From assembly GCA_947311565.1 (NCBI GenBank), contig CAMZLH010000029.1:1-41649 (forward strand): 41,649 nucleotides of DNA. Reading direction: 5' to 3'. Shown one piece after another: positions 24,562 through 33,914 of the stretch. The notes beneath the pieces are model-generated. The model saw only the letters and a list, made by a program, of their open reading frames with translations. It had not been told where the DNA came from and searched no databases. Origin of the DNA: an uncultured Nitratifractor sp. (GTDB lineage Bacteria > Campylobacterota > Campylobacteria > Campylobacterales > Sulfurovaceae). Made by a program: the position numbers and the translations under genes. Positions within the stretch are counted from its first letter, which is position 1. Every line of letters begins with the position of its first letter.

Positions 24562-25188
24562 ATGAATAGTTTTACAAAATATACTCTTTTGGTTTTATCA
24601 TCTATATACTTACTTAGTAGTTGTGCAAATAATAAGACTATTAAACCAAGTAAAAGTATTTTAAATAGTGTTAATGATAATAATATATCTAGTGAGAGTT
24701 TAGATAGAGCAGATAATGAGTATATTGCTTTAAAAGAGGGTAATATATCTGCTATAGAGCAAAAAGATATAGCTGAAAAGTTAGCATATGCACATATTAA
24801 AGTTGGTGAGCATATAATTGCTAATTTCTATATTCAAGAGGCACTAAAAGCTACTCCAACAGATGAGTCTTTAAAATTACTTATGGTTAAGAATCAATAT
24901 TTAGCAGCAAAAAGAAATAGTACTGATATTTCATATCTAAAAAGGGCTATAGATGCTTTAAAAGATAATATAAGTTTAATAAGTGATTATAACTATAAGA
25001 GTGAAGCTGATAGGATGCTAAATGAAGTTAAGCAGATACTAGCCACAGAGAATAAGAAAATAGCTAATTACTATAGTAAAATTAAAAAAGAGAAGGCTTC
25101 TGATATCTATAATAGCAGAGCTTTAGAACTTGGTTATATAGATAATCAGAAAACTAGCAATAATATAAAAGATATTAATAAATATTAA
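24562..25188 (+). CDS. BamD-like lipoprotein (divergent)
   Basis: A 208-residue lipoprotein with lipobox LLSSC (Cys21). The C-terminal half follows the BamD pattern: NQYLAAKRNSTDISYLKRAI, then EADRMLNEVKQILATENKKI and IANYYSKIKKEKASDIY, comparable to the TPR helices of BamD that touch BamA and BamC. The N-terminal half is less like BamD. BamD is part of the outer-membrane beta-barrel assembly machine. Lying directly before lon supports this, because I recall a BamD/ComL-type lipoprotein gene next to lon in C. jejuni. It is shorter than the usual 220-260 residues and the match is by eye, so a generic TPR lipoprotein remains possible. AGTAGGAAGT precedes the ATG. Confidence 0.55.
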   Translation: MNSFTKYTLLVLSSIYLLSSCANNKTIKPSKSILNSVNDNNISSESLDRADNEYIALKEGNISAIEQKDIAEKLAYAHIKVGEHIIANFYIQEALKATPTDESLKLLMVKNQYLAAKRNSTDISYLKRAIDALKDNISLISDYNYKSEADRMLNEVKQILATENKKIANYYSKIKKEKASDIYNSRALELGYIDNQKTSNNIKDINKY

Positions 25189-25266
25189 ATAAAATATTAC
25201 TATTTAATTGACATAAAAGGAAATATTGAATATATTAGCAGTTATATTTTTAAAAGGATACTTTTA

Positions 25267-27690
25267 ATGAAATTAAAAGATTATGATGAGTTTCCAGTAA
25301 CACTTCCAATTTTAGTAGATGATGAGCTATTTTTTTATCCATTTATGATAAGCCCAATATTTATAGATAATGAGAGTGATATTAGAGCTGTTGAAGAGGC
25401 TATGAAGAACAACTCTTTACTGTTTGTAACTACAACCAAAACAGGTAGTGAACAGAGTAGAGATTTTGACTCTATATATCAGATAGGTGTTGTTGGTTCT
25501 ATAATGAGAAAAGTTGATTTAAATGATGGTAGGGTAAAAATACTCTTTCAAGGTTTAGCAAAAGCTAAAATATTAGATACGCCAAAAAATGACAATAACC
25601 TATTGACTGCAAAGATAGACACTATTAAAAATAGTGATTATCAATCTGTTAGAGTTGATGCTCTATTGGGACTACTAAGAGAAAAAATAAGACATCTTTC
25701 TCAATTAAGTAGCTCAATTCCATCAGACTTAATAAAAACTATAGAGGAGTCTGTAGAGCCCCATAGAGTTACTGACTTAATATCTTCAATGATCTCTTTA
25801 GATAAACAAAAAGCTTATGAGCTATATATAAAAGATGATATTGAAGATAGAATTTTAAGTATTATAGATATTATAGCTTCTCAAATAGAGTCTCTTAAAA
25901 TTCAAAAAGATATAAGTAATCGTGTACATACAAATATTGAAAAAACTAATAAAGAGTATTTTTTAAAAGAGCAACTTAAAGAGATTCAAAAAGAGTTGGG
26001 TTCAGATGCTCAAAGAGATGAAGAGATTAAAAGTTACAGAGAGATCTTAGAGAAGATTAAAACTACTATTAATGAAGATGCCTATAAAGAGATTAGTAAG
26101 CAGATAGATAGATTCTCTAAAGTTCATCCAGATAGTGCAGATGCTTCACTTTTGCAAAACTATTTAGAGTTAGTTTTTGAAGTACCATTTGGAAAGTTTA
26201 GTAAAAATAGTCTAAGTGTTAAGAGAGTAGAAGAGGAGTTAAATAATGATCACTACTCTTTAGAAAAACCTAAAGAGAGAATTGTAGAGTTTTTTTCTGT
26301 AAAAGAGTTGGCAGAGCTAAGAGGTAAAGTAGACAACCTAAATAATGGTGTTATATTATGCTTTGTAGGACCTCCAGGTGTTGGTAAAACCTCTTTAGCA
26401 AACTCTATATCAAATGCATTAAGTCGTCCTTTAGTTCGTTTAGCACTAGGTGGATTAGAAGATGTTAATGAGTTAAGAGGTCATAGAAGAACATATGTAG
26501 GGGCAATGCCTGGTCGTGTTGTAAGCGGACTTATAGAGGCTAAATCTATGGATCCTGTAATAGTTTTAGATGAGATAGATAAAGTAGGGCGTTCTAATAG
26601 AGGTGATCCAACAGCAGCACTTTTAGAGATATTAGATCCAGAACAAAATAGTCACTATAGAGACTATTATCTAAACTTTGCTATAGATTTAAGTAAAGTT
26701 ATATTTATAGCAACGGCTAATGATTTAGGTAGAATACCATCTCCTCTTCGTGATCGAATGGAGTTGATTTTTGTAAGTAGCTACACTCCAAATGAGAAAC
26801 TAGAGATTGCAAAAAGATATTTAATTCCACAAGAACTAAAAAAACATGCACTAAGAGGTAGTGAAGTCTCTATTACAAAAAGAGCATTAAAAACTCTTAT
26901 AGATGAATTTACAAGAGAACCTGGCGTAAGAAATTTAAGAAGACGAGTAGCAACTATTGCTAGAAAAGTAGCTAAAGAGATTTTAGAAAACCCAGAGATT
27001 GATAATATCAAGATAACAGCTAAAAACCTTAAAGATTATGCTGGCAAAAAGATTTTTGAGTACTCTCCTGTTGCTACAAAGCCAGAGATAGGTGTCGTTA
27101 ACGGTTTAGCATGGACTAGCGTTGGAGGAGATGTATTAACAGTAGAGGTTGTAAAAATAAAAGGAAAAGGCTTAATCCAGCTAACCGGTAGCCTTGGTGA
27201 TGTAATGAAGGAGTCTGCAAAAATTGCTTTGAGTACTATTAAAATTTTAATAGATAATAGAGAGATAGCTATAGATCCTACTACAATACCAAAAATAAAT
27301 AGTGAAACAGATAGTAATAATACTCTTAATATAAGTGAAATATATAAGAGATACGATTTGCATATTCATGTTCCAGAGGGTGCTACTCCAAAAGATGGAC
27401 CAAGTGCAGGTATAACAATGGCTACAGCAATTGCATCTATATACTCTAATAAAAAAATAGATAATAAGATTGCAATGACAGGAGAGCTTACGTTAACAGG
27501 AAAAGTTTTACCTATAGGTGGATTAAAAGAGAAATTAATTGCTGCTTATAAATCTGGTGTAACAAAAGCTATAATACCAAGAAAAAATTATGAGAGAGAT
27601 CTCGAAGATATCCCGAAAGAGGTACTTGATAATATTAAAATTATTCCAGTAGATAGACTACAAGAGGTTCTACAAGAGGCTCTTGTATAA
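25267..27690 (+). CDS. lon: ATP-dependent protease Lon
   Basis: Full-length LonA, 807 residues, degrading misfolded and regulatory proteins in the cytoplasm. Order: N-terminal substrate-binding LON domain (about 10-200), coiled-coil linker (about 215-300), AAA+ module with Walker A GPPGVGKT (368-375) and Walker B VIVLDEIDKV, sensor and arginine-finger region, then the serine-lysine protease domain with Ser713 in DGPSAGITMA and Lys756 in GGLKEKL. The 43-residue Ser-Lys spacing is as in E. coli Lon. AAAAGGAT lies before the ATG in the 78-bp gap after the lipoprotein gene. No HAIR/CIRCE-type repeat was seen upstream. Confidence 0.97.
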   Translation: MKLKDYDEFPVTLPILVDDELFFYPFMISPIFIDNESDIRAVEEAMKNNSLLFVTTTKTGSEQSRDFDSIYQIGVVGSIMRKVDLNDGRVKILFQGLAKAKILDTPKNDNNLLTAKIDTIKNSDYQSVRVDALLGLLREKIRHLSQLSSSIPSDLIKTIEESVEPHRVTDLISSMISLDKQKAYELYIKDDIEDRILSIIDIIASQIESLKIQKDISNRVHTNIEKTNKEYFLKEQLKEIQKELGSDAQRDEEIKSYREILEKIKTTINEDAYKEISKQIDRFSKVHPDSADASLLQNYLELVFEVPFGKFSKNSLSVKRVEEELNNDHYSLEKPKERIVEFFSVKELAELRGKVDNLNNGVILCFVGPPGVGKTSLANSISNALSRPLVRLALGGLEDVNELRGHRRTYVGAMPGRVVSGLIEAKSMDPVIVLDEIDKVGRSNRGDPTAALLEILDPEQNSHYRDYYLNFAIDLSKVIFIATANDLGRIPSPLRDRMELIFVSSYTPNEKLEIAKRYLIPQELKKHALRGSEVSITKRALKTLIDEFTREPGVRNLRRRVATIARKVAKEILENPEIDNIKITAKNLKDYAGKKIFEYSPVATKPEIGVVNGLAWTSVGGDVLTVEVVKIKGKGLIQLTGSLGDVMKESAKIALSTIKILIDNREIAIDPTTIPKINSETDSNNTLNISEIYKRYDLHIHVPEGATPKDGPSAGITMATAIASIYSNKKIDNKIAMTGELTLTGKVLPIGGLKEKLIAAYKSGVTKAIIPRKNYERDLEDIPKEVLDNIKIIPVDRLQEVLQEALV

Positions 27691-27766
27691 AACCTATTTA
27701 AAAAATTATAGGTATAAAAGCTTTTAACATATATTACCTATCTTACTTATATTAAAATAAAATAAA

Positions 27767-27792
27767 ATAACATCTGTTTTATCAGATGTTAT
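27767..27792. other. 10-bp perfect hairpin downstream of lon
   Basis: ATAACATCTG (27767-27776) pairs perfectly with CAGATGTTAT (27783-27792) around the loop TTTTAT. It lies 77 bp after lon. No T-run follows on the plus strand, so it is at best a weak terminator for lon. On the minus strand it runs into a T-rich tract, but no minus-strand gene ends here. Confidence 0.45.
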
Positions 27793-27814
27793 GGGCTTAC
27801 ATTATAACAATAGC

Positions 27815-27847
27815 AATAAGTACTTATTAATAGAAATATGTTATAAT
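27815..27847 (+). promoter_or_regulatory. Promoter of the giant-protein/pilin operon with a palindrome over the -35 region
   Basis: An extended -10 (TGT then TATAAT, 27842-27847) lies 25 bp before the ATG at 27873. A perfect 14-bp palindrome, AATAAGTACTTATT (27815-27828), covers where the -35 element would be. That is a classic operator position, so a dimeric regulator may control the whole surface operon. The regulator is not identifiable from this window. Confidence 0.4.
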
Positions 27848-27872
27848 AATAACAAAAAATGGGTGCTTTATT

Positions 27873-30800
27873 ATGAATACTTTCAAATTGAGTACAATTT
27901 TTATTCTATTTTTATCATTAAATTCACTCTATGGAGAGTTCACTAAAAGGTACTATAATAATATAATTGGTAATATTCAAGTAATTGGTAATACTCTTTT
28001 AAATGGTAGCGATAATGGTTCAAGTAATGCAGGCTTAAGCTTAGAATATATTGATGTTGATAGTAATAATTCAACATTTAATTCATCTAGTGCTACTATT
28101 AATAGTATAATTAATGGAATAGATGTTAATAGCTCTAAAATAAAATGGGCAGGTCTATATTGGCTTGGTTATATACATAATGATGAGACTGATACCGGAA
28201 TAGATAATGTCTTTACATTTAGTAGTGGAACAGCAGCACAAGTTGACCAAGCAATCTCTTCATTGATAGATAATCACTCTATATACTTTTCAATTGATAA
28301 CAACTATTCATTTACAGTTACTCCAGATACTATAAATAAGCATAGATATTATTACTATCAATCATATTGGAATACTAATTCTTGTTATGTCTCCTATATA
28401 TATAGTGCTTTTAAAAATATAACAAATTTATTAAAAGATAAAAATATTAATCATACATATACTATATCTAATGTACCTACTAGATCAGGTAAAACTCATG
28501 GGGGAACTTGGGCAGATGGATTAGGTAACTTCAGTGCTTGGTCACTGGTTATTGTATATGATAACTCATCTGAGCCAACTGAGAAGACAAGAAATGTAAC
28601 CATTTTTGATGGATTTGAGATAGTAAAATCTGGACAAGATACTACTATAGATTTTACTGGTTTCAAAACACCAAAATATGCACCTAATGGAGTAGATTCT
28701 ACTATATCAATATTTGCGGGGGAGGGTGATAAGTATATTTTAGGAGACAAAGCTGTTTTGACTAATGAAGATGGATATAAATATCAGCTACCTAATGCCG
28801 AAGGAACAGATAGTTATTTTGCATCATCTATTGAAGGAGTTGATAATAGAGAACCAAAACTATCTAATAACAACGGTATAGATATACATATAAATCAAAT
28901 AGGAACTAGTTCTGGTAGTGAAAAACCGATTGGAATTAATCAATCTACTGCTAAATTAACTTTATCTAGTACACAAGATCTATATATACCAACCATGGTA
29001 GCATTTTCAACAGAATTATACTCTCCACAGGTATGTTATGATTATACTCTCAAGCTTGGTAGTTATTTAAATATAGATAGTGTAGATAGAAATTTTACAG
29101 TAGATAACTATCTAAACCAACCTTTAGAGTTAAAAATATTAATTAAGAGTAAAGAGGCAGATTTTGATCTACTAGAGTCTAAACTAAGAGTATCATTTAC
29201 ACCAGATAATGTTTTTGAATTTAAACATGGTCTTGCTAAAACATCATATCCTAATTCGACTACCTATTATGATGCCATAGAGACAGATTTACCAGGAGAG
29301 ATTGCCATTGGATCTAATACAAGTTCAGAGGGCGGTACTATTAGTGCAGATGAAATTATCTACTCTAAATTATACTATGACTTTAATAAAGACTCATTTA
29401 ACGGGAAATTAGATATTTTTTTAGATGCAAAAATATCTTTTGATGGTGTAAATAAAGTTCCATATAGTTTAAGTACAATAGCACCTAAAGGCTCTACATC
29501 TTATATAGGTAGATGTGCTACAAACTCTATATATGACCCTACATATGGTGTCTTTAATATAGAGAGTGGTAGTAGTGATTCTACTCAAACTGATGCTAAA
29601 AAATATAGTTTAAAGACACAAATTGTAGGTGTACCATATTCTATTTCTGTTGCTTGTTATCAGAAAGATTTAAATGGTGATTATAGAGAAGAATTAAATA
29701 GAAATACTACTGTCGAACTTGAACTAATTGATGGAGGAACATTTGATAATAACAGCTCTGCTGGATTTGATTCTGTATGTCAAGATCCAGATACATATAG
29801 TGCTGGAGCATTTGTCCATTTTAACAATAGCGCTAGAGTAAAAGTTAATATTCCTCAAGACTACCCAACATATCCATCTCAACTAGCTTTAAGAAATGCA
29901 ATATTTAGAGTGTGGGCATTAGTTAAAACTGTTAATAATAATAAAGTATTAGTAGACCATAATTGTCAAAACCAGAGTGATTATATCTGTTTTAAGAATG
30001 TATATTATGCTAATTACTGGAATAGTGAGTATACTAAAAATAACTATTTATGTTTTAACAAATGTAACTACACTACAGATAATAGTTGCTATAAGTGCTT
30101 AAGAGAGAACTATGCTACACCTATTTGTTCTAGAGACAATTTTTCAATACGTCCAGATAGTTACTCTATAGATATATTTGATAATAAAGAGAATAACGCT
30201 AGTGTAACAGGCAAAGTAGATATTGGAAAAAATATTGATACAACGCCTTATCATATATCTGCTGGTTATGTATATCCCTTAGAGATAAATGCTACAGTAT
30301 TTGGAAGTAGAGAACATGTTGATGGATATATATTCTCTAATAATAGATATGAAACTGATAGTGCAACTGCAAGGTTTGCAAGTAGTAGTAGCTGTTTAGA
30401 TAAGAGTGATAAAAATTTAAATATAAGTTTAAGTAATGGAAGAACGAATGTCTATGAAAACAATAGTACTTCCCAACCAAAAAATGGAATATTTTTAAAT
30501 AATAGTGGGAGCTATAAAATAGATATTATCGATAACTCTTGGACACTTGTTGATCAAGTTGGCTACAAAAATAAGCCATTCCCTGATATAAGCGATTGTG
30601 AAGCAAACTCTACAATATCTAATTCTACTGATTTAAATGCTAGAAGAGGTTGTACTATAAAAAATGGTGTTGAGAGTAGTTATCCAAGTTTAAACTTAAC
30701 TTCTTATCCATATATATTTGATCTCTCTTCTATTGATGTAAAAAGCAATCCAAATATTAATGCTAACTATTTGTATATAAATGATTTAACTGACACACCA

Positions 30801-31793
30801 ACAAGCAAATTAATTGGTGGTGGTGCAATGAGTATAAAAATTAATGGCTCTATAGTTGCTAAGGGTGAAGATAATAGTTCATTATCTAACTATACTGATG
30901 GGTGTATGGCAAATGATTTAAATATAAAAATTAAATATTATAATGACCAAAATGAGACTAATAAAAATATAGCTTTAATGTACTCAACATATGGTGGCAC
31001 TGTAATATCTCAAAAAGATAAAACTTTAATTGATTATAATATGAGTAGTAGTAGATTTAATATGGTACCTACAGCAAGTTATTTTAATTATTTAAATTTT
31101 GAAAGAGAGTATGATAAGCCATTAAATCCATTTAAATTTACTATTGATGAGTTTAATGTAACTAGTCCTAGTGAAACAATAACAGTAAATATGGTAAAAA
31201 ACTATATTCCAAAAGGGCATAAAGAGTTAAATACTACTAAAATATTATATTATGCTAAAGCTACATCAAAATCAGATTTTTATGATGATATATATGATGA
31301 TAGTGTAGATACACCAATTGCTATTAATATATTTTGTGACAAATCTTTAAGCTATTGTAGAGAACATGGTATAGATACAACTAATGATTATACAAATGAG
31401 TATAATTGGTGGCTATCGAAAGAGCATAATGCTTCATTTGGAGATGGTATAGTTAAGTTAGAAATAAATAGTTTAAATGATGCAAGTAGTAAAATAGAAG
31501 TTAAACCAGCAACAGCAGATAAGTTCATAGAAGCAGTTGATAATAGTATTAAAGTTGCGAAAATAGCTAATGCAGATATCAACTATCCGTATATGGTATT
31601 TATAGACCCAACATCTGCTATGAAGAGTAACTACTCTTATCTACTCTACAATAGATACAAAAATGAAGCACCTAAACATCTATATAAAGTTAGGTTTGTA
31701 GATACCTCAGCATCTTGGTCTGGTACAGGTAAAACTGGTTTTACTACAGATTTTAATAGTACAGGAAGAAAAAATAATAAGGTAGATTGGTAA
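27873..31793 (+). CDS. Giant secreted protein (1306 aa) heading a type IV prepilin-like operon
   Basis: A signal peptide (about residues 1-21, ending LNSLYG) precedes a Ser/Asn/Thr-rich, beta-strand-rich protein without a C-terminal anchor. The N-terminal third has the pattern WAGLYWLGYI, then FSAWSLVIVYDN and NVTIFDGFEIV, seen in large secreted proteins of several phyla. A Cys-rich cluster lies at about 692-756 and ends CSRDNFSIRP, a landmark I associate with MshQ-type pilus proteins. The C-terminus has SYLLYNRYKNEAPKHLYKV and SWSGTGKTGF. It overlaps the first prepilin gene (TAATG). MshQ and PilY1 are similarly large proteins encoded with minor pilins, so this is probably a pilus-tip or pilus-dependent surface protein. 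No exact family assigned. The ribosome binding site is weak. Confidence 0.75.
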   Translation: MNTFKLSTIFILFLSLNSLYGEFTKRYYNNIIGNIQVIGNTLLNGSDNGSSNAGLSLEYIDVDSNNSTFNSSSATINSIINGIDVNSSKIKWAGLYWLGYIHNDETDTGIDNVFTFSSGTAAQVDQAISSLIDNHSIYFSIDNNYSFTVTPDTINKHRYYYYQSYWNTNSCYVSYIYSAFKNITNLLKDKNINHTYTISNVPTRSGKTHGGTWADGLGNFSAWSLVIVYDNSSEPTEKTRNVTIFDGFEIVKSGQDTTIDFTGFKTPKYAPNGVDSTISIFAGEGDKYILGDKAVLTNEDGYKYQLPNAEGTDSYFASSIEGVDNREPKLSNNNGIDIHINQIGTSSGSEKPIGINQSTAKLTLSSTQDLYIPTMVAFSTELYSPQVCYDYTLKLGSYLNIDSVDRNFTVDNYLNQPLELKILIKSKEADFDLLESKLRVSFTPDNVFEFKHGLAKTSYPNSTTYYDAIETDLPGEIAIGSNTSSEGGTISADEIIYSKLYYDFNKDSFNGKLDIFLDAKISFDGVNKVPYSLSTIAPKGSTSYIGRCATNSIYDPTYGVFNIESGSSDSTQTDAKKYSLKTQIVGVPYSISVACYQKDLNGDYREELNRNTTVELELIDGGTFDNNSSAGFDSVCQDPDTYSAGAFVHFNNSARVKVNIPQDYPTYPSQLALRNAIFRVWALVKTVNNNKVLVDHNCQNQSDYICFKNVYYANYWNSEYTKNNYLCFNKCNYTTDNSCYKCLRENYATPICSRDNFSIRPDSYSIDIFDNKENNASVTGKVDIGKNIDTTPYHISAGYVYPLEINATVFGSREHVDGYIFSNNRYETDSATARFASSSSCLDKSDKNLNISLSNGRTNVYENNSTSQPKNGIFLNNSGSYKIDIIDNSWTLVDQVGYKNKPFPDISDCEANSTISNSTDLNARRGCTIKNGVESSYPSLNLTSYPYIFDLSSIDVKSNPNINANYLYINDLTDTPTSKLIGGGAMSIKINGSIVAKGEDNSSLSNYTDGCMANDLNIKIKYYNDQNETNKNIALMYSTYGGTVISQKDKTLIDYNMSSSRFNMVPTASYFNYLNFEREYDKPLNPFKFTIDEFNVTSPSETITVNMVKNYIPKGHKELNTTKILYYAKATSKSDFYDDIYDDSVDTPIAINIFCDKSLSYCREHGIDTTNDYTNEYNWWLSKEHNASFGDGIVKLEINSLNDASSKIEVKPATADKFIEAVDNSIKVAKIANADINYPYMVFIDPTSAMKSNYSYLLYNRYKNEAPKHLYKVRFVDTSASWSGTGKTGFTTDFNSTGRKNNKVDW

Positions 31794-32503
31794 TGAGAAA
31801 AGCTATAGCACTAATAGAGTTACTATTTGCAATGGTCATAATAGCTATTACACTATTGGCAGTACCAAATCTTTTAAGTAAAACTTCTAAATCTGCAAAT
31901 AGTGCAATTGACCAAGAGGCTATATCTAATGCCTCATCATATTTAGACCTAATACTATCTAGTTATTGGGATGAGAATGCAACAGAAGCAAAACTAAAAA
32001 ATCCTATATTAAAAGTGCAAAAAGAGGATAGTGCCTTAAGTGAGTATAATAGTAGTGGAAGAAGAGTTGGAATTCCAAAAACCTCCTCTAGAAAATTCTC
32101 TTTAGAGAGTAATGGTACTAGATATAATGCAACTTCTCCAAACTTTTTTGGATTAGACTTTAACGATAGCGAACCAGATGATATTGATGATTTTAATGGT
32201 AGAACAGTTACTCTAACTAAGACTTCAGAGGCTACTACTGTAGCAGATGGTGATTATAAAGATAAAAGTATAAGTATAGCAACATCAATTAACTATATCG
32301 ATGACAACTCTACTCCATCTGGGTATAGTAGTCATACTCTTAGTTTTAGTAACCCATTTACTTCTATATCAACTACTCAATCTACTAATATCAAAGCTAT
32401 AACTTTAACTTTAACAAGCACTAATGATAGTAGTAAAAAAATTGTACTAAAAGCATTTTCATGTAATATTGGATCACAAAGGCTAAAGGAGAGAGAGTTT
32501 TGA
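31793..32503 (+). CDS. Type IV prepilin-like minor pilin 1
   Basis: The N-terminus MRKAIALIELLFAMVIIAIT is a class III signal: a short basic leader, a probable cleavage after Ala4 and a hydrophobic helix with Glu at mature position 5. About 200 mostly polar Ser/Thr/Asn-rich residues follow. I chose the ATG at 31793, which overlaps the stop of the giant gene, rather than a TTG at 31787, because the leader then has the normal length. It has one late Cys (SCNIG). Minor pseudopilins of this size initiate or tip pilus and type II secretion filaments. The prepilin peptidase and assembly ATPase are not in this window. Confidence 0.82.
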   Translation: MRKAIALIELLFAMVIIAITLLAVPNLLSKTSKSANSAIDQEAISNASSYLDLILSSYWDENATEAKLKNPILKVQKEDSALSEYNSSGRRVGIPKTSSRKFSLESNGTRYNATSPNFFGLDFNDSEPDDIDDFNGRTVTLTKTSEATTVADGDYKDKSISIATSINYIDDNSTPSGYSSHTLSFSNPFTSISTTQSTNIKAITLTLTSTNDSSKKIVLKAFSCNIGSQRLKEREF

Positions 32504-33432
32504 AAAAAGCATTTACTTTTATAGAACTTATATTTAGTATGGCAATACTATCTATTGTTGCATATGTTGCAAGCTCTCTTATAGCTAAAACATATATAGG
32601 ATACAACAGAGCTAATACCTTTCATAAAGCAAATATTAAAGTAGAGTTAGCTTTAAATATTATTTCAAATAGGCTATCTTATGCAATCTATGGTACTATT
32701 GTTAAAAGAAAAAGTGAGACAGACTCAACTATATCTTCTATAACAGTATCTCCATTTGATTATAAGGTGTTAGAGTGGGTAGGTAGTGATGTAGAAGGTT
32801 TTGAAGCCCATGATATAGATAGTACATTAAATGATGGGACTCCAAAACCACAATCTGCGTGGAGTGGTTTTTGTAATATAAAAAGTAGTAGTGCTACTCA
32901 AATAATTACTCCAGGATCAGATTTGACTTTTGCTCGTAATCTTATAGAAGAGTTGTCTGCCGGGAAAGTATCTAATTTAAAAGGTACTGCCATATTTTTT
33001 CCAGAAAATTATAGTTATAATAATATTGGTTATAGTGGTACAGATATTAATGCAACAGGTGTAGCAGTAGTTGATAGTTTTACAGCTAGTTTAACTTTAC
33101 CATCTTTTAATCTAGATCCAACCAGGAGTTGGAGAAAAAGAGTTACCGAACACTACAAACTAGCTTGGAGTGCCTACTCAATTGTTCCTATAAACTATAA
33201 TGCAACTACTAAAAGTTTTGATTTAGAGTTAAGATATAACTATAGACCGTGGCTAGGAGAGCAGTATAATAGTCCATTAACTAGCAAAACTATACTTGCA
33301 AGCAATATATCTGTATTTAAAACTTATGCAACAGAGAATAGAGTACATATAAAATTATGTGTTAAGGAAAAAATTGGGTTTAAAACAACTGATTATACAA
33401 CAATATGTAAAGAGAAGGTGGTATTTAAATGA
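32500..33432 (+). CDS. Type IV prepilin-like minor pilin 2
   Basis: MKKAFTFIELIFSMAILSIV is a textbook prepilin N-terminus: cleavage before Phe, Glu5, then the N-terminal helix. The start is TTG at 32500; no ATG exists in frame before the motif, and AAAGGAGAG lies just upstream, so TTG is well supported. At 310 residues it is large for a pseudopilin and resembles PilW/GspJ-type proteins in size. It overlaps the previous gene by 4 bp and the next by 4 bp. The globular region has Trp-rich stretches (YKVLEWVGSD, YRPWLGEQY) and paired Cys near the end (IKLCVKEK, TTICKEK). Confidence 0.85.
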   Translation: MKKAFTFIELIFSMAILSIVAYVASSLIAKTYIGYNRANTFHKANIKVELALNIISNRLSYAIYGTIVKRKSETDSTISSITVSPFDYKVLEWVGSDVEGFEAHDIDSTLNDGTPKPQSAWSGFCNIKSSSATQIITPGSDLTFARNLIEELSAGKVSNLKGTAIFFPENYSYNNIGYSGTDINATGVAVVDSFTASLTLPSFNLDPTRSWRKRVTEHYKLAWSAYSIVPINYNATTKSFDLELRYNYRPWLGEQYNSPLTSKTILASNISVFKTYATENRVHIKLCVKEKIGFKTTDYTTICKEKVVFK

Positions 33433-33914
33433 GAAAATCTAGAAGAGCTTTCTCTATGTTAGTAGCAATTTTTACTATACTAATACTCTCTTTAGTATCT
33501 AGTTATATATTCTACTCTAGTGCAACTATTAACAAAGAAGGTGAGGTTCAGTATCAAAAAGAGCAAGCTATTTTACTTGCAAGAAGCTATACAGAGTATG
33601 CAGTAATGGCTATAGAAGCTAATGATTATAATACAAACTGTATAGATAATATTAATGCAACTATTGGAACAGATCCATCTATGGGAATGGGTTATCTAGT
33701 TGAAGTAAAAATTAGATATATAGGTAATAGTAAATATATTACTAAATGCCAAAGAATAATGGAGTCTATACCAAGTACCGATACAGATACACTATCTGTA
33801 ATCATAGATGTATATGTTAAATATAAAGATAGAAGCAATGAGAGTCTATATAATGGTTATAGCTCTTATGTACCTTGGTTTAAGTATCATAAAAGGAGCT
33901 TGCAAAAAATATGA
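33429..33914 (+). CDS. Minor pilin-like protein lacking Glu5 (GspK/PilX-like)
   Basis: The N-terminus MRKSRRAFSMLVAIFTILIL has the basic leader and hydrophobic helix of a prepilin, but the residue five after the cleavage site is Val, not Glu. Loss of Glu5 is typical of GspK, which caps the filament and has no subunit above it. A segment EKEQAILLAR-like (QKEQAILLARSYTEYAV) resembles PilX/GspK-type proteins. It is 161 residues, short for GspK (about 320), so an exact orthologue is not claimed. ATGA overlaps link it to both neighbours. Confidence 0.72.
   Translation: MRKSRRAFSMLVAIFTILILSLVSSYIFYSSATINKEGEVQYQKEQAILLARSYTEYAVMAIEANDYNTNCIDNINATIGTDPSMGMGYLVEVKIRYIGNSKYITKCQRIMESIPSTDTDTLSVIIDVYVKYKDRSNESLYNGYSSYVPWFKYHKRSLQKI

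Noticed and set aside
27767-27792. Strong lon terminator
   Set aside because: The stem is perfect, but no T-run follows on the plus strand; kept only as an unexplained hairpin.
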